From NCBI RefSeq assembly GCF_000090795.2, contig NW_003546905.1:27293-48121 (forward strand): 20,829 nt of DNA, given 5' to 3'. The notes beneath the pieces are model-generated. The model saw only the letters and a list, made by a program, of their open reading frames with translations, had not been told where the DNA came from and made no database searches. This document shows positions 9,599 to 18,082 of this stretch, in pieces. A program made the translations under genes and the position numbers. The stretch comes from Amphimedon queenslandica (Eukaryota; Porifera; Demospongiae; Haplosclerida; Niphatidae). Numbering within the stretch: the first letter of the stretch is position 1; each line of letters starts with the position of its first letter.

Positions 9599-10056
9599 TT
9601 ATGCAGTTAGGCTCATAATATAAAACTAATCCTGTATATAATCACTGTATATAATCACTTAATTTCTCTTGATTACAATAAAAATTACTTCAAATCAATG
9701 ACTTGTCAAAAAATATGAACAACTGCCATCAGCTATCATATCAATATTTCAACAAAGTTCCTGGTATACTTCTGATAGATTTAGCCTTGTTTCAGGAATT
9801 TCATTTTCAACATGACTGTCCTACAGTGCATACAAGACAAGACCAATTGAATATTTATAATATATGCATGCAAGCCTGCTGAAGCAAAAATTAACTAGAA
9901 GCTATAAAATATGCTTATTATTACAAGAGCTATAGTTACTATACTAGTACTTAAAAGTATAACTCTAGTAAACCAATATTTAATACAAAATTATTCATAC
10001 TACACAAATTAAACAAATAATATTGTGTAATACCTCTGATGCATCATCTTGTGGTA
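9599..10056. other. AT-rich non-coding stretch between the two convergent transposon genes
   Basis: Nothing recognisable is present. AATAAA-like sequences near 9678 could serve the HECT gene. No repeats stand out. Confidence 0.4.
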
Positions 10057-10080
10057 TTAGTAACGCGGTAGCGTTACTAA
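10057..10080. repeat. perfect 10-bp hairpin TTAGTAACGC / GCGTTACTAA
   Basis: TTAGTAACGC (10057-10066), loop GGTA, GCGTTACTAA (10071-10080). It marks a sharp switch from AT-rich DNA to the GC-richer block that follows, so it may be the tip of a further inserted element. Confidence 0.8.
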
Positions 10081-10831
10081 GTAGGATGCACCCCCAAACA
10101 AAATGGCTCCCAAGACTTTTGCAGCCTTGCTTTACCGGAAAAACGAGCTCCTATGCTTACCAGACTTCTTAGAGGACCTTATCTTGACCAGAGGACTCCA
10201 TTGGTACCCATAGCGTGGCTCTAGGCTCTGTCTAAGAGAAAAGCCAAAAATCGGCGAACCGGCCGTTTTGTTCAGCCACCTTTTTTCATCTTCATCATCA
10301 TCATCATCATCATCAAGAAGTCCTGTCAATCCAGTTGTCGGTGTGTATCTCAGTATCAGTTGGTGCTACAAGGATAATTCTTACACCAATCTACTCCAAC
10401 AGTTTATGCGCAGGTCCATGTCCCATCAGATCATTCTTCAAGTAAGGAAAAAGTGGTACTGTGGCTGCTGGATCGAGCCATCTTAGCTGCATGCAGCCAT
10501 TTTGCTAATTAAAAAAACATGCCATGTGCTCCAAAATTTGGGTGTGGTCACGCATGCTCAGATTTATTTTTTACCAAGCTATACTTGGAATCAACTACTG
10601 CAATACTTTAGTGGAGGTTTCCAGCTAAAAGAAGGTATTAATCTTGCATGTTACTGTTTTATCAAGTGTGTGATTTTATTTTATTAAAAAAAAACAAACA
10701 ATTAATTAATGTATAATGTGCAATGATAATATGAATGACAACAGCCTGGAAGAACAGGAATAGCTGCATTCTGCTGCAACATTGCAGGGAAGATGGACAC
10801 TCAGCTCACAGCTTCTTGAACAAGGACTTGT
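10081..10831. other. GC-richer insert-like block followed by unassigned DNA
   Basis: From 10081 to about 10500 the base composition is clearly GC-richer than on either side. Short open frames exist on both strands: ATG at 10097 on + reads MAPKTFAALLYRKNELLCLP and stops after 37 codons; on - an ORF at 10132-10329 begins with a run of Asp encoded by a (GAT)n/(ATC)n run at 10287-10315. None resembles a known family. I treat the block as a probable non-autonomous insertion within the transposon. 10500-10831 has no recognisable gene. Confidence 0.35.
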
Positions 10832-11019
10832 ATCAAGACTAGTATTAATTTCACTTGTCATCAGGATAATTGATATTCCTTCAGCATGTCTATTCAATGC
10901 TGTCTCTCATAAATGATGTAAAGTCATCAAGACTAGTATTAATTTCACTTGTCATCAGGATAATTGATATTCCTTCAGCATGTCTATTCAATGCTGTCTC
11001 TCATAAATGATGTAAAGTC
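10832..11019. repeat. perfect 94-bp tandem duplication
   Basis: The unit 10832-10925 (starting ATCAAGACTAGTATTAATTT) is repeated exactly at 10926-11019. No mismatch is seen, so the event is recent or the copies have been homogenised. It contains no gene. Confidence 0.95.
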
Positions 11020-11125
11020 ATAACAATGATAATAATAATAAAGAAAATCATTGTTTGTGTAAAATCAACAAGCATCACAACAGCAACTAAAGAAATATTA
11101 TAAATATTATTAAAAAATTAACACA

Positions 11126-11383
11126 AACAAGAACATAAAAAATTTTAAAAAAACAAGATTAAGTAGGATTCCGAACGACCAACGAAAATACGAAATGAAA
11201 ATCCTACTCGTGACGCAAATTCTACTCTACATTGCAAGGTGATCCGTAATTTTTACATAATAACATTGAAAGTACAATGTAGAGTAGAATTTGCGTCACG
11301 AGTAGGATTTTCATTTCGTATTTTCGTTGGTCGTTTGGAATCCTACTTAATCTTGTTTTTTTTAAATTTTTTATGTTCTTGTT
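11126..11383. mobile_element. 258-bp hairpin MITE (109-bp inverted arms)
   Basis: The left arm 11126-11234 and right arm 11275-11383 are reverse complements with only a few mismatches, such as CCGAACGACC against CCAAACGACC and one change in the A/T-run. The arms contain AAGTAGGATTCC and ACGAGTAGGATTTTCATTTC. The 40-bp loop is AT-rich. The outer tips are AACAAGAACAT. No target duplication is certain. It lies at the 3' end of the integrase gene, just past codons for EEYGVHPN, so it inserted after the transposon had settled. Confidence 0.9.
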
Positions 11384-11389
11384 AAATTT

Positions 11390-12712
11390 GGATGAACACC
11401 ATATTCCTCACCAACTGTCTGAAATTAATCCATTGCTTCAAAACCAGAATACTGCAACTGTAATGCTCCAGCATGAAAAAGCTGCAAAGGAGATTTATTA
11501 TTCTCAGTTTGAATACCATGCATATTCCATCCATCCCTAAAAGCTTCAAGTGATTTGTTAACTCTTGGAAGATACACAAAATGCAAAGTGAAAAGATGAA
11601 CTTCATTGGCAGAATCCAGTAATCTCCTTTGCTCCAAATAGTAAAATAATCGATAATATAGCTGCATGACACAACAATGTAAATCTTGCCAAAAACGTTC
11701 TACATGCTGGTTATGTACAGAACTTCCAGTGATTATACTTCCTTTTCCATGACCTATTTCAGAGCATTGACTGAGCTAAAAGCATGTTTTCTCGACCTTC
11801 GTCTGTTCTGACACACAATGGTACACCAAACCTGCTAACAGCATCAAGGAAGCTGTGTAAAACAGTAGAAGCACGATTGTTTGTAGAACAGTTTTACTTA
11901 ACTTAGTAGGACCATCATGTGGTAATTAAATTTTCAGTCATCATGTTTTTAAAATTTTCATTAATGAAACAGGGCTTACCAATATGCCATAATGAATTTG
12001 GTCCTGGTACAGAATATGGATGACATGCAGTGATACTGAATCCCCAGCGTCGAGTTAGATTTGTTCTTATTAAAATTGAACGAACTCTTTCTTTTGATAC
12101 ATAAATACCTACAGCTCTAAGATCACCCATTATCAATGTTTCACCAGAATATGGATTATCATGACGTAACTGCTGCAAAACTTTATTTAATTCCTGATCA
12201 CTTATCTGATGCACATCAAAACAATCATCGTCTAACATTCCAAACTCACTTCTATGCCTGTATATAGTCATATGTGAAACACCAAGTAAGTCTGCAATCT
12301 CTGTCCATGAAAAATTTATTTGCTTAAGATACTCCAGTTGACTCCTGTAAATCTTAAACAATGGTTGACCTTGTAAACCACTGTACAAGGGCCCTGCTTG
12401 CTATTGTGTGCATATGTTCCTCTTCTCTAAATATTTATCCCAATATAACAGTAGCCATAAAATGCAGTATTGCGGAGTATTTATTAGCTCTAAATATCTC
12501 CTTCTTCTACCTTAAGTTCTGTTTCTGGTTCAATTGCTATGTCGAGGACTTCTTGAGTATTGGAGACCAAGTTCAAGTTTCTGTGTTACATAATCTACAA
12601 ACCGTTCATTGGCCATTCCAATTTGAGACTGACATGAATTAAAGACATTTTCCAGTTCTTGAAGAAAAGCTGTCCATCCAAAACTCGCCATTGCTAATTC
12701 TGGTACACACAT
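11390..12712 (-). pseudogene. IS3/retroviral-type integrase (HTH + DDE) of the transposon, broken
   Basis: Exon 1 starts at an ATG at 12712 (or 12688): MASFGWTAFLQELENVFNSC. Its frame shifts near 12560 to LDIAIEPETELKVEEG. Exon 2 begins at 12400 after an AG: QAGPLYSGLQGQPLFKIYRS, then the helix-turn-helix NFSWTEIADLLGVSHMTIYR, then GDLRAVGIYVSKERVRSILI and YSVPGPNSLWHI. The family then has DG and the first catalytic Asp. Here a GTAAGC intron-like piece and a deletion remove it or separate it (around 11900-11975). CSTNNRASTVLHSFLDAVSR and VRTDEGRENM carry the second Asp (stop and shift at about 11763). GSSVHNQHVERFWQDLHCC carries the Glu, and LLDSANEVHLFTLHFVYLPR and GWNMHGIQTENNKSPLQLF follow to the end. 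The role is cutting and joining of transposon ends. Inactive as it stands. Confidence 0.8.
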
Positions 12713-12741
12713 ACATCCCTGCTAGATCACAAGATCATAAC

Positions 12742-12844
12742 CATGTGACATTGTAACAGCAATAATTATCACGTCATAAATCAAATTACAAGGTCTTGAA
12801 CATTAGTTCCTGATGTGACATTGTACGCTAGGATGTGACATTGC
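12742..12844. repeat. right subterminal repeats, inverted copies of ACAATGTCACATC
   Basis: GATGTGACATTGT at 12812 is exact. GATGTGACATTGC at 12832 and CATGTGACATTGT at 12742 differ by one base each. They mirror the three copies at the left end in reverse order, as expected for binding sites within TIRs. Confidence 0.75.
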
Positions 12845-12908
12845 AAAATGCAGTTTGACATAGTAAGCTTAGAATGTGACATAACAAGCATATATAATTT
12901 TACTTTAG

Positions 12909-13880
12909 GAAAGTGTTGAAGAAGACTAAAGATGCCATAAAGAAGCTGGACCTAACCATCGAAAGGCCAGTGAACCAAGTGAAGGTGGATGGTCACTATA
13001 GCTTTGACTATGCACAGCAAGTAAGGCAGTTAGTATACTTACGCATCTTCATCGTAAAATTTATAATTGCAGGTGCATTACCCAAGTGATCCATTGCAGC
13101 CTGGTTGCATCTACTTCTTAACACCAATGAAATGTGGCTTGTTTGGGGTTTGTTGTGAAGCATTCCGTAGGCACGTTACATACCTAGTGGATGATGTAAT
13201 GGACACAGGGAAGGGGGCAAATACTGCTGTCAGATATATCCATCACTACATTGAAAACCAAGGCATCAATGCTAGTATTATCCATCTCAATGCTGACAAC
13301 TGTATAGGTCAAAATATAAATAATACTGTTATTCAATATTTGGCCTGGAGAGTACAGGCACACAGGAATAAATGGATTAAGATCTCCTTTCATTCAGTTG
13401 GGCATACTATAAGTTCTCACCAGACTTGTGCTTTGGGCTCATCAAAGAGCTATTTATAAAGACTGCAGTACGTTGCTTGAAGGATATTGCTAATGTTGTT
13501 GATGATTCTGCAGTAGTGAATGTTGGTTGGATCTAGTACAGGATAGGTTTTGGTGCCATGCTTTGATTCGACGGGCTTTTTGCATTGTTGTTTTAAGTGC
13601 ATAAACGGGAAACAAAAGATCCACCATATCACGCTTGAGAAGGATTCACTACTGCAGGAAGACTTCATAGCTCAAGAATCGATAGATAGTAGCATTAGAA
13701 AAGTAAGTTATTTGAGGGATGATGTTACCCTGCCTCCTTGAGATACACTGCCAGAAGTAGTACTACCAAATGGCTTATCAGCAGAAAGGCAGTGGTACTT
13801 ATATGAAAAGATTAGGAATTTTTGTCTGGAGAACAACAAGGACAAGACATTTCCCATGCCTTCTGTTGCAAAGCCTGTAT
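12909..13880 (+). pseudogene. DUF7869-like gene, C-terminal exons with DUF7869 core (broken)
   Basis: Exon 12909-13020 follows TTTACTTTAG and reads KVLKKTKDAIKKLDLTIE and KVDGHYSFDYAQQ, ending at a GTAAGG donor. A 52-nt intron ends at 13072. The next exon reads VHYPSDPLQPGCIYFLTP, KCGLFGVCCEAFRRHV, DTGKGANTAVRYIHHYIE, HLNADNCIGQNINN and WRVQAHRNKWIKISFHSVG. A two-base insertion at 13409-13410 shifts to KFSPDLCFGLIKELF. Another shift near 13525 returns to CFDSTGFLHCCFKCINGKQ, with TAG at 13544 and TGA at 13739, and continues LPNGLSAERQWYLYEK to FPMPSVAKP. These are the conserved DUF7869 blocks. Asp in FDYAQQ and in NADNCIGQN recalls an RNase-H-like DDE fold, but I cannot prove that. The function of the family is not established to my knowledge. 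Confidence 0.75.
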
Positions 13881-13896
13881 CATCAGCCCACCATAC

Positions 13897-16261
13897 ACCT
13901 GAAGCATCAATTTGTGATTTAATCTTGAGGGCTAAATGATTAGGATGATTGTGAAGATTCATGTTTGTGTCATTTAATGATTCTCTTTTAATTCCAGTGA
14001 TTCACCTTCTTTTATCTTCTTTCTTTGGCCATATGTAAATAAATTCAACTAGACAATCCCCTAATTTCTCATTAGAACGAATTAGTTTCTCTTTAGGATG
14101 TTGTGTACAAGTTTCTCATGTTGACACAATGTAGGTATAGTTAGCAGTAGGACAGCTTTACACCTCCACAAGGAACATCTCTATAACACAATGTCTCACT
14201 TGCACCATTTAACTCCATTGTCACCTTCTAAACATTATGAGCCTTTCCTTTACCAAGTTTTATATCCGTGAAGAGATAATGAGGATTATGTGCATCACAT
14301 TGTGGAAGAAGAGAAAAATCTTCACAATACCCAATTTTTTCAGGGTGTGGTGTTTTAAAAACTCCTGGGAAATAATAATCATCCTCATTCTTTACCTTAA
14401 ACAAAAATCAGAGCAGCTCAATAGGTTTCGTATGTTGGTTACTATTTTACATCCTTTTCCCTTTCGTTTAATATTATCTGTAATGGTAATACAAAAAGCA
14501 TGATTGCCTGCAAATATTACTATAGATACACTTACCTGACTTTGAGGTATGATTGACAGGCTGAAAACTAGCAACTGCTGAGGAGATTTATCTCAAAGGA
14601 TGTTTTAAGATATTCTTTTCCTTGTTTTGTTATAGAAAAACTATTGTATATCATCTGTCCAATCTTGTTGTGTCCTTTTCCTAATCTCATGTCATTCTGA
14701 ATCAGTCCCAACTATCCATGCCTGACGAATTCTTATCCTCCATCCTAACAATGAATAGCCAATTTGGAATCCTGAACCCAATGTAGACGTTTCACATTGC
14801 AAAGAAACTTTTGCTGATGCTCTTATGTGTTGAGCTAACTGAAATTGGGAAATCAAGCAATGCACAATGTGCTAATCAATATTGTTAAATTACTTTAACT
14901 TCTCCAAATCCATCTAGGTTTTGAACTGTCTCTGTAACTATTTTCATTTCATTCTCAGCATTTATAGCTGTTGTTTCTAACTCAGATATGCAAACATCAC
15001 AGCATGGTCCATCACACTGTAGGTTTGAAGTAATATCTTCGAAATAGGAAACCATCTCTCGTCTACATCGTCCAGCTATTTCACAAGTAATAAATCTATT
15101 TGAATTTAAAAATAAGTTTTAAAACTATAGCCAAATCATAACATACTTCCATGATACCTGAAAATTAGATAAAATCTGTTTTTGCCTCCTACAGTGTTCT
15201 ACTTTGCACCAAAATGAGGCATGTTGCAAATCATTGTCAACATAAAACACAATTCTCTGACATTTCTTGCCATGTCTACAACCTCTACCAAGTTCCTGTA
15301 CTAATTGCTCTATACTAGGTGGAACACCCACTCTGATAGTTTTATCTACGTCTGGTTGGTCTATCCCCATTCCAAAAGCACTTGTGCAGACCATTACTTG
15401 AATTTCTCCACTTTTCCAGCTAGATAGAGCCATAACTTTGTCATGCATAGTCATCTCGTCTCCATGATAAGAACAGCTTAGAAGGCCATTATGCCCTAAG
15501 CTAATAGCAAGTGGGGCAACATCTCTAATTAAATCCAGATTAATTATTGCCTTTCCTTCTAAATGTGGAATTAATTGTGATGCCCATTTGCTGTACTTGT
15601 CTATTCCAACTAAGCAGTAAAATATAAATAAAAATACATTAAATATTATCATACTTTTGGCCCCTAACTTATATACATAGAAAGTCAAATTGCTCTTTTT
15701 CATACTTGCAATCTCACAAATTGGATTACGAAGTATTTCCTTCAGCATGGTAATGATTGCTGGTGTTGCAGTGGCTGTCAGTGCCATGAATGGTATTCCT
15801 TCAAATTGCTCAGGCAGCTTCATGAAATGTTCATATGCTGGTCTATTTACAGTAATGATTATTTAAAAAAAGCTTTTTGTCACTAACGAAAATGATGCCA
15901 ATGAATAAGTGAGGTGAGCTTCATCAATCGCAATTAGTCTAATCTTTTTTTGGGAACAAAGTGTTTTAAAAACTGGTCTTGGTTCAACAAGTTTGTCATA
16001 AAAACTTTCTGGAGTGCTAAGTACAATTTTGTAGTCAGATTGGGCAATTTTAGAGTGAACTGATGAGTCAGTCTGAAGAGAATTCCACATTCTTGTAAAG
16101 ATTGATGTCGGTCAATGATTAAACTCACTGTAGGCATAATTACTATAGTCATCTTCTTTGTTGCAACACATGGAAACTGAAAACAAAAACTCCTTCTAAC
16201 CCCAATGCTCTGAACAAATCTTTTCCTTCTAACAATGCTGATATGATTGTCTTTTGTTACG
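13897..16261 (-). pseudogene. RecQ-like DNA helicase of transposable-element type, decayed
   Basis: Read right to left. SALLEGKDLF (about 16225) precedes a ruined Walker A: the expected TGxGKS is now LGLEGVF-like and out of frame. Then VIMPTVSLIIDRHQ (motif Ia), STPESFYDKL, IDEAHLTYS (DEAH codons at 15914-15925), a 44-nt intron, FMALTATATP (motif III), a 50-nt intron, SCSYHGDEMTMHDKVMALSS, VMVCTSAFGMGIDQPDVDKT (V) and QLVQELGRGCRHGKK (VI). A RecQ zinc-binding module follows (CRREMVSYFED, then CDGPCCDVC at about 14988-15075). The winged helix NDMRLGKGHNKIGQMIYNSF is at 14620-14700. A C-terminal region has VPCGGVK, HPKEKLIRSNEKLGDC, FIYIWPKKEDKRR and NLHNHPNHLALKI. Frameshifts and stops occur near 14710, 14570, 14065 and 14005. 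Multicopy helicases with this tail occur in invertebrate genomes, probably as element genes. The host RecQ family does not carry the tail as far as I know. Confidence 0.75.
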
Positions 16262-16631
16262 GTTTAAATTAAGATTTATCAAAATATTTAATAAGTGAGC
16301 CGAGTAAGTGATTATCCTTGTGATCTATATAAAATGTAATTGAAGTATTTGTAAAAATCATGTTCATACACCATCGATAGATGGTAAATTTCAAGGATCT
16401 AAAAATGTTATGTCATTCCTTGCCATCCAAGCAGTTAGGGAAAGTTAAATTAAAATTTGCTAATTTAGCACAATTACAATTATAAATTTTGCAATTTGGA
16501 ACTGAAATTTACCACCTCATGCATACTAGCATTATAATGACATACTATTAGTAATGACACATTATGTGCCATTATAAGATTAACAACCAAAGTTATGAAG
16601 TCTAACATCAAAAGATTTGCGTTTCACCACG
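16262..16631. other. AT-rich stretch upstream of the helicase remnant
   Basis: No gene is visible. Stops fill all frames. If the small ORF at 16632-16865 is the first exon of the helicase gene this would be its intron; otherwise it is upstream DNA. Confidence 0.35.
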
Positions 16632-16865
16632 TTAAGATGGCTGAGTAGACTCTTCTTTCATTTCTAATGTAATGTGAGCTAGATCTTCCTTGGGTACTGT
16701 GGATAGTGTGATTAATTTATGTTCTCTCCTCTTGCCAATTCGATGCCTCAGAAGGCTGCACTTAGTGCAATTGCTGTTTTTAAAAGATTTACAAAGAATC
16801 AATGCCTCGTCCGGACATTGCTCATATACATCCTCTATGTACGTTTCTGATATTAGAGAAGCCAT
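16632..16865 (-). CDS. hypothetical 77-codon ORF with a Cys pair, possible first exon
   Basis: ATG at 16865 reads MASLISETYIEDVYEQCPDE, then CKSFKNSNCTKCSLLRHRIG and a basic stretch KRREHKLI, ending TQPS at a stop (16632-16634). Composition is GC-richer and more codon-like than the surroundings. NCTKCSLLRHRIGKRREH could bind zinc, but only one clean CxxC is present. I do not recognise the family. It lies on the same strand and upstream of the helicase remnant, so it could be its first exon. It could also be part of an unrelated element. Confidence 0.35.
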   Translation of the reverse strand: MASLISETYIEDVYEQCPDEALILCKSFKNSNCTKCSLLRHRIGKRREHKLITLSTVPKEDLAHITLEMKEESTQPS

Positions 16866-17030
16866 TGATCCGGGTTATGAGTGCTGAGAGCCACACAAAA
16901 ACAATGACTACTGTACTGAGAAGCAAGTGATGAAAATGTGTCCATGTCCTCAGAGGAACTCTAATGATAAGAGCTGGTGCCACACAAACTAAAACACTAG
17001 CTACACTAGATTAATTACTATTAAGTTATC

Positions 17031-17409
17031 CACTCAGTACAGCCTTGACCTTTGCACTGACAAAAGAGCATCAAACTGGGTTTCAGCTCTCCCTTAACTT
17101 CTCTGGATTTCCACCTCCACAAGTCTATGCTTTTAGAGATGCTATTTGACCTTCACTATGGATGGAATATCTCTGACACTCCATATCATTGTACCTGTGG
17201 TCAATGTTTCTCCCTGGACCGTGACTTGTCATGCCCCGCCTGACGATTTCCATTTAATTGCCATAATGAGGCTTGTGACATCACTGCTACATTGCTATCT
17301 GAGGTTTGTTCTAATATTGAGGCAGAACCCTATCTGCAACAACTCACAGCTGATCGTTTCCTTTTTCGGACGGCTAATCATGTATATCAGAGGAGTTTAT
17401 TTGTCTTAG
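17031..17409 (+). pseudogene. fragment of a transposable-element protein with a CxCG...LSCP...HNE motif
   Basis: From 17031 the frame reads TQYSLDLCTDKRASNWVSAL, shifts one base after LP, and continues DLHYGWNISDTPYHCTCGQ, CFSLDRDLSCP, a TGA, then shifts through HNEACDITATLLSEVCSNIE and EPYLQQLTADRFLFRTANHV. This pattern (W...LP, LRYGW, CxCG.xFs.xHALSCP.GG...RHNE..D..A.LL.EVC, EP.LQPLT) recurs in reverse-transcriptase-bearing elements of invertebrates. Here it is isolated and ends early. His-Ala of the HALSC block has become Arg-Asp. The parent element class is uncertain. Confidence 0.6.
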
Positions 17410-17655
17410 CACAAAGTGATTCTCAATTCTCCCTTTGACCTCCAACTGGTGCGAGCCACCTCTTTTTTTGTTGACTATGATTATCATCACTAATTTCAAT
17501 TATTTTACTAACAATTGTTTTTCCATCCCTAATTTTTATTGTCAATTCTTCTCTCTCTCTACTTGCCCTTTCTCTCTTTTTCTTTAGTTATTATAACTAC
17601 TACTATCATTTTTATTGTCAACATTGTTGTTATTTGTTGTCGTTTTTAATTACTT

Positions 17656-17660
17656 TGTTA

Positions 17661-17703
<43 letters not shown>
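17656..17703. repeat. (TTA)n microsatellite
   Basis: About 14 uninterrupted TTA/ATT units from 17656 to about 17700. A simple repeat with no coding role. Confidence 0.95.
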
Positions 17704-17768
17704 AATTACAAATTTCCCTGGTAATGAGAGAAAGAGATAAAGTTGAAGCAAAATAAAAATAAAGTAAT

Positions 17769-17814
17769 TGTGACCATCATTGACAAAAGATGCCTTATGG
17801 CGGATTATAACATT
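17769..17814. mobile_element. one terminus of the TGTGACC MITE family
   Basis: TGTGACCATCATTGACAAAA followed by GATGCCTTATGGCGGAT matches the left terminus at 5572 in most of about 40 positions. The copy stops where the next element begins at 17815, and the other terminus is not found nearby. Confidence 0.75.
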
Positions 17815-18082
17815 CAGGGGCCGATCTAGGGGTGGGCCAGGGTGGGCCAGGCCCACCGAAAAATTTTGTGCAGTAATTTCAATTAACTTTTTAATGTGGA
17901 TGACTATGTAAACTGTGAAGCATGACTATGCACACAATTTGTAAACCACAAAGGAGCTCATTTTAACAGCTTTAATGTTTAAAATTTGGACTTTGAATGT
18001 AGGTCTTGTTGGCCACACCCACTAATTACTGCACCCAAATCATCAAGGCCCACCAAAGAATCGAATCCTGGATCCGCCCCTG
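17815..18082. mobile_element. 268-bp MITE with CAGGGGC..GATC termini
   Basis: CAGGGGCCGATCTAGG at 17815 pairs with the inverted right end CAGGGGCGGATCCAGG (ending 18082), two mismatches in 16. Inside them GGTGGGCC (left) and GGCCCACC (right) extend the inverted repeat loosely. CAGGGGCGGATCCAGG-like tips are common in short invertebrate elements, hAT-like in my recollection. No 8-bp target duplication is seen (ATAACATT on the left, GTCAAGAG on the right). The centre is AT-rich and non-coding. Confidence 0.7.

Larger units (their letters stand above)
6150..12891. mobile_element. 6.7-kb DNA transposon: HECT ubiquitin ligase plus IS3-like integrase, long TIRs
   Basis: The left end ATGCTTATTATATCACATT (6150) matches the inverted right end ATGCTTGTTATGTCACATT (ending 12891). 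Further in, GTCACATCCTAGCGTACAAT is shared exactly between 6181 and the inverted right end (12801-12840), and the match continues through GGAACTAATG, 38 of 39 bases. Inside are a HECT-type gene on + and a DDE integrase on -, transcribed towards each other. The integrase belongs to the HTH-plus-rve family found in cnidarian and sponge genomes, which I associate with the eukaryotic IS3-like (IS3EU) group. That name is from memory. No clear target duplication is visible. Both genes are broken, so this copy is dead unless helped in trans. Confidence 0.8.

Noticed and set aside
10057..10080. Helitron 3' end (hairpin followed by CTRR)
   Set aside because: The hairpin itself ends in CTAA and no separate CTRR follows at the usual distance; no 5' TC end was found.
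10132..10329. Minus-strand ORF with a poly-Asp start
   Set aside because: The Asp run is a (GAT)n/(ATC)n microsatellite and the remainder has no family pattern.
13184..13668. Minus-strand ORFs at 13184-13393 and 13450-13668
   Set aside because: Antisense shadows of the DUF7869 core, which has clear conserved blocks on the plus strand.
13708..13962. A single minus-strand protein running through 13708-13962
   Set aside because: Only its first part (NLHNHPNH, 13897-13962) matches the helicase tail; the rest is antisense to the DUF7869-like gene.
13897..16261. Functional host RecQ helicase
   Set aside because: Walker A is lost, several stops and shifts are present, and the C-terminal tail is of element type.
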